A DNA stretch of 64,000 nt from Bacteroidales bacterium (lineage in GTDB: Bacteria > Bacteroidota > Bacteroidia > Bacteroidales > UBA3824), in NCBI GenBank assembly GCA_016293845.1, contig JAEDDH010000019.1, positions 10,812 through 74,811 on the forward strand, written 5' to 3'. Made by a program: the position numbers and the translations under genes. Under the pieces are notes generated by a model. That model did not search any database. It was not told the origin of the DNA and worked only from the letters and a program-made list of their open reading frames with translations. This document shows, piece after piece, positions 62,042 to 64,000 of this stretch (the stretch's first letter is position 1; each line of letters starts with the position of its first letter).

Positions 62042-63853
62042 ATGCAGGATATAAGAAATATCGCTATTATAGCGCATGTAGACCATGGCAAAACTACTCT
62101 TGTTGACCGTATTCTACACCAGTCGCACCTTTTCCGCGACAATCAAGAGGTTAAAGACCTCATTCTCGACAACAATGATCTCGAACGCGAACGCGGAATT
62201 ACAATCCTTTCTAAAAACGTTTCGGTACGTTACAAAGGCGTAAAAATCAACATTATCGACACCCCTGGTCACAGCGATTTCGGAGGCGAAGTTGAACGTG
62301 TGCTTAATATGGCCGATGGCGTTATCCTTCTTGTTGATGCTTTTGAAGGTCCTATGCCTCAAACTCGTTTCGTTCTTCAAAAAGCTATCGAACTCAAACT
62401 TAAACCAATTGTGGTTGTCAACAAGGTTGATAAACCCAACTGTACTCCCGAACAAGTTTACGAACAAGTTTTCGACCTTATGTTCAGCCTCAATGCAAGC
62501 GAAGATCAGCTTGATTTTCCCGTTGCATACGGCAGCAGCAAGGCAGGTTGGATGGGTCCCGATTGGAAAACTCCCACTCAGGATGTCTCTTACCTCTTAG
62601 ACCTTATTATTAAGCATATTCCCGCTCCAAAAGTTGTGGAAGGTCCTTTGCAGATGCAGATCAGCTCGTTAGACTATTCTTCGTATCAAGGTCGTATCGC
62701 TATCGGACGTATTTTCCGTGGCAGCCTGAAAGCTGGTCAAACTGTTGCTGTTATGAAAGCCGACGGTTCTATCGAAAAATCATCAATCAAAGAACTCTAT
62801 ACTTTTGAAGGTCTTGGCAAGGAAAAATGCAAGCAGGAACTTCCCTGCGGCGAAATCTGCGCTATTCTTGGTCTCGATTCTTTTGATATTGGCGACACAG
62901 TAGCAGATCCCGAAAATCCTGAAGAACTCAAACGTATACATGTCGACGAGCCTACTATGAGTATGCTCTTCACTATTAATAATTCTCCTTTCTTCGGCAA
63001 AGAAGGCAAATTCGTTACTTCGCGCCACCTTCGTGAGCGTCTTTTCAAAGAGACAGAGAAAAACCTTGCTCTCCGTGTTGAGGAAACTGACTCTCCCGAA
63101 AAACTCCAAGTATTTGGTCGTGGTATTCTCCATCTCGCTGTGCTTGTTGAAACTATGCGTCGCGAAGGTTACGAACTTCAACTCGGTCAGCCCAAAGTTA
63201 TTATAAAGGAGGTAGACGGTCAAAAACTTGAGCCCGTTGAGCAATTAACCGTTGAAGTTCCCGAAAATTTCTCGTCTAAAGTTATCGACATTGTTCAGCG
63301 TCGCAAAGGTGATATGCTCAGTATGGAAACCAAAGACGACCGCGTGTTTATGGAATTTGCAATCCCCTCGCGTGGTATCATCGGTCTTACCAACCCGCTT
63401 CTCACATCTACCGAAGGCGAGGCAATCATTGCTCACCGTTTCAAAGACTTTGAACCTTGGCGTGGCGACCTTACACAAGAGCGCAACGGCTCTCTAATTG
63501 CATTAGAAACCGGCACAGCCATCCCTTACGCCATCAACAACCTTCAAAGCCGTGGTAAATTCTTTATCGATCCAGGCGATGAAGTATATTCTGGCGAGAT
63601 AATAGGGGAGAACACCCGTCAAGACGATATTGTTATCAACGTTTGCAAAACCAAGAAACTCACCAATATGCGTGCATCTGGTTCCGACGACAAAGTAATG
63701 ATAGAGCCCGCCACCAAAATGTCGCTCGAAGAGTGTATGGAATATATAAAGGACGACGAATATGTAGAAGTTACCCCAAAAACTATCCGACTCCGCAAAA
63801 TTATCCTCGACGAAACCGAGCGTAAACGCGCAAATCGTAGCAATAACGACTAA
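62042..63853 (+). CDS. typA: Ribosome-associated GTPase TypA/BipA
   Basis: BipA is an EF-G-like translational GTPase needed for 50S assembly and growth at low temperature or under stress. The 603-residue length is normal. G1 AHVDHGKTT is at 11-19, then ERGITILSKN (switch I), DTPGHSDF (G3) and NKVD (G4). The later motif EFAIPSRGIIGL is typical of domain V and the BipA-specific C-terminal region. It has a part-recognised promoter, follows the giant gene's terminator, and ends in a long hairpin. It is functionally unrelated to the giant gene. Confidence 0.96.
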   Translation: MQDIRNIAIIAHVDHGKTTLVDRILHQSHLFRDNQEVKDLILDNNDLERERGITILSKNVSVRYKGVKINIIDTPGHSDFGGEVERVLNMADGVILLVDAFEGPMPQTRFVLQKAIELKLKPIVVVNKVDKPNCTPEQVYEQVFDLMFSLNASEDQLDFPVAYGSSKAGWMGPDWKTPTQDVSYLLDLIIKHIPAPKVVEGPLQMQISSLDYSSYQGRIAIGRIFRGSLKAGQTVAVMKADGSIEKSSIKELYTFEGLGKEKCKQELPCGEICAILGLDSFDIGDTVADPENPEELKRIHVDEPTMSMLFTINNSPFFGKEGKFVTSRHLRERLFKETEKNLALRVEETDSPEKLQVFGRGILHLAVLVETMRREGYELQLGQPKVIIKEVDGQKLEPVEQLTVEVPENFSSKVIDIVQRRKGDMLSMETKDDRVFMEFAIPSRGIIGLTNPLLTSTEGEAIIAHRFKDFEPWRGDLTQERNGSLIALETGTAIPYAINNLQSRGKFFIDPGDEVYSGEIIGENTRQDDIVINVCKTKKLTNMRASGSDDKVMIEPATKMSLEECMEYIKDDEYVEVTPKTIRLRKIILDETERKRANRSNND

Positions 63854-63854
63854 T

Positions 63855-63893
63855 ATAATTATGTGGCGGATAATTTTTCCGCCACATAATTAT
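63855..63893 (+). terminator. Perfect 16-bp inverted repeat after typA, probable terminator
   Basis: ATAATTATGTGGCGGA (63855-63870) and TCCGCCACATAATTAT (63878-63893) are perfectly complementary around a 7-base loop. It starts two bases after the typA stop. The T-run that follows is short (TTTAATATT), so efficiency may be moderate. Confidence 0.65.
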
Positions 63894-63951
63894 TTAATAT
63901 TCACAGCCTAAAAAAAACTTTGTTAAAACTTGTAAAAAAACACCAAAAAAA

Positions 63952-63983
63952 TTTGGAGGAAGTCTAAAAACGTCTTACCTTTG
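63952..63983 (+). promoter_or_regulatory. Promoter for a gene to the right of the window
   Basis: TTTG (63952-63955) and TACCTTTG (63976-63983) are 20 bases apart, a perfect consensus match. Transcription starts near the window's end, so the gene it serves is not visible. Confidence 0.7.
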
Positions 63984-64000
63984 CACCCGCAAACGAAAAA

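Overview
The window comes from a Bacteroidetes chromosome, most likely order Bacteroidales and probably an anaerobe. The evidence is: repeated TTTG-N(17-22)-TAnnTTTG promoters (the Bacteroidetes sigma-70 consensus), no clear Shine-Dalgarno pattern, a thiSEGCH-type thiamine operon with the anaerobic-type ThiH, a flavodiiron protein, lipoproteins with Bacteroidetes-style lipoboxes, and a giant secreted protein ending in a type IX secretion (T9SS) type B / gliding-motility C-terminal domain. No phage, insertion sequence or CRISPR array is visible. I cannot name the species.

Layout. 0.2-5 kb (+): clpX, obgE, recA and an M23-family lipoprotein, read together. 5.0-5.4 kb (-): a HEPN-domain gene broken by an in-frame stop. 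5.6-11.45 kb (-): a full thiamine operon (thiS-thiE-thiG-thiC-thiH-thiE/tenI-like-thiD) behind a TPP riboswitch with an intrinsic terminator. 11.5-13.5 kb (-): mqnD (futalosine menaquinone pathway) coupled to a flavodiiron protein. 13.6-21.3 kb (-): a four-gene cassette coding for a zinc-ribbon protein, a SrfB-like actin/Hsp70-fold ATPase, a coiled-coil protein with a GrpE-like C-terminus, and a SrfC-like large GTPase. 21.3-23.7 kb (-): a secreted protein and a FISUMP-like lipoprotein behind a long GC-rich leader. 23.9-26.6 kb (-): tig with two clpP genes. 26.65 kb (-): tRNA-Leu(UAG). 26.8-28.5 kb (-): an outer-membrane protein and a vWA-like lipoprotein. 28.8-30.9 kb (+): fusA. 31.2-61.9 kb (+): one 10,228-codon gene. 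62.0-63.9 kb (+): typA/bipA, then a promoter for a gene beyond the window.

Two things stand out. First, the giant gene fills almost half the window. By hand count it encodes about 101 tandem domains of about 95 residues. From about 38.4 to 52 kb these are organised as a higher-order repeat: a six-domain block recurs about nine times with a period near 1.65 kb. Second, the srf-like cassette looks like a dedicated chaperone-type machine (Hsp70-fold ATPase plus a putative GrpE-like exchange factor) paired with a dynamin-like GTPase. SrfB and SrfC are known but poorly understood families; the GrpE-like partner is my own reading.

Housekeeping genes account for the rest: protein quality control (ClpX, two ClpP, trigger factor), translation GTPases (EF-G, BipA, Obg), recombination (RecA), and cofactor synthesis (thiamine, menaquinone).
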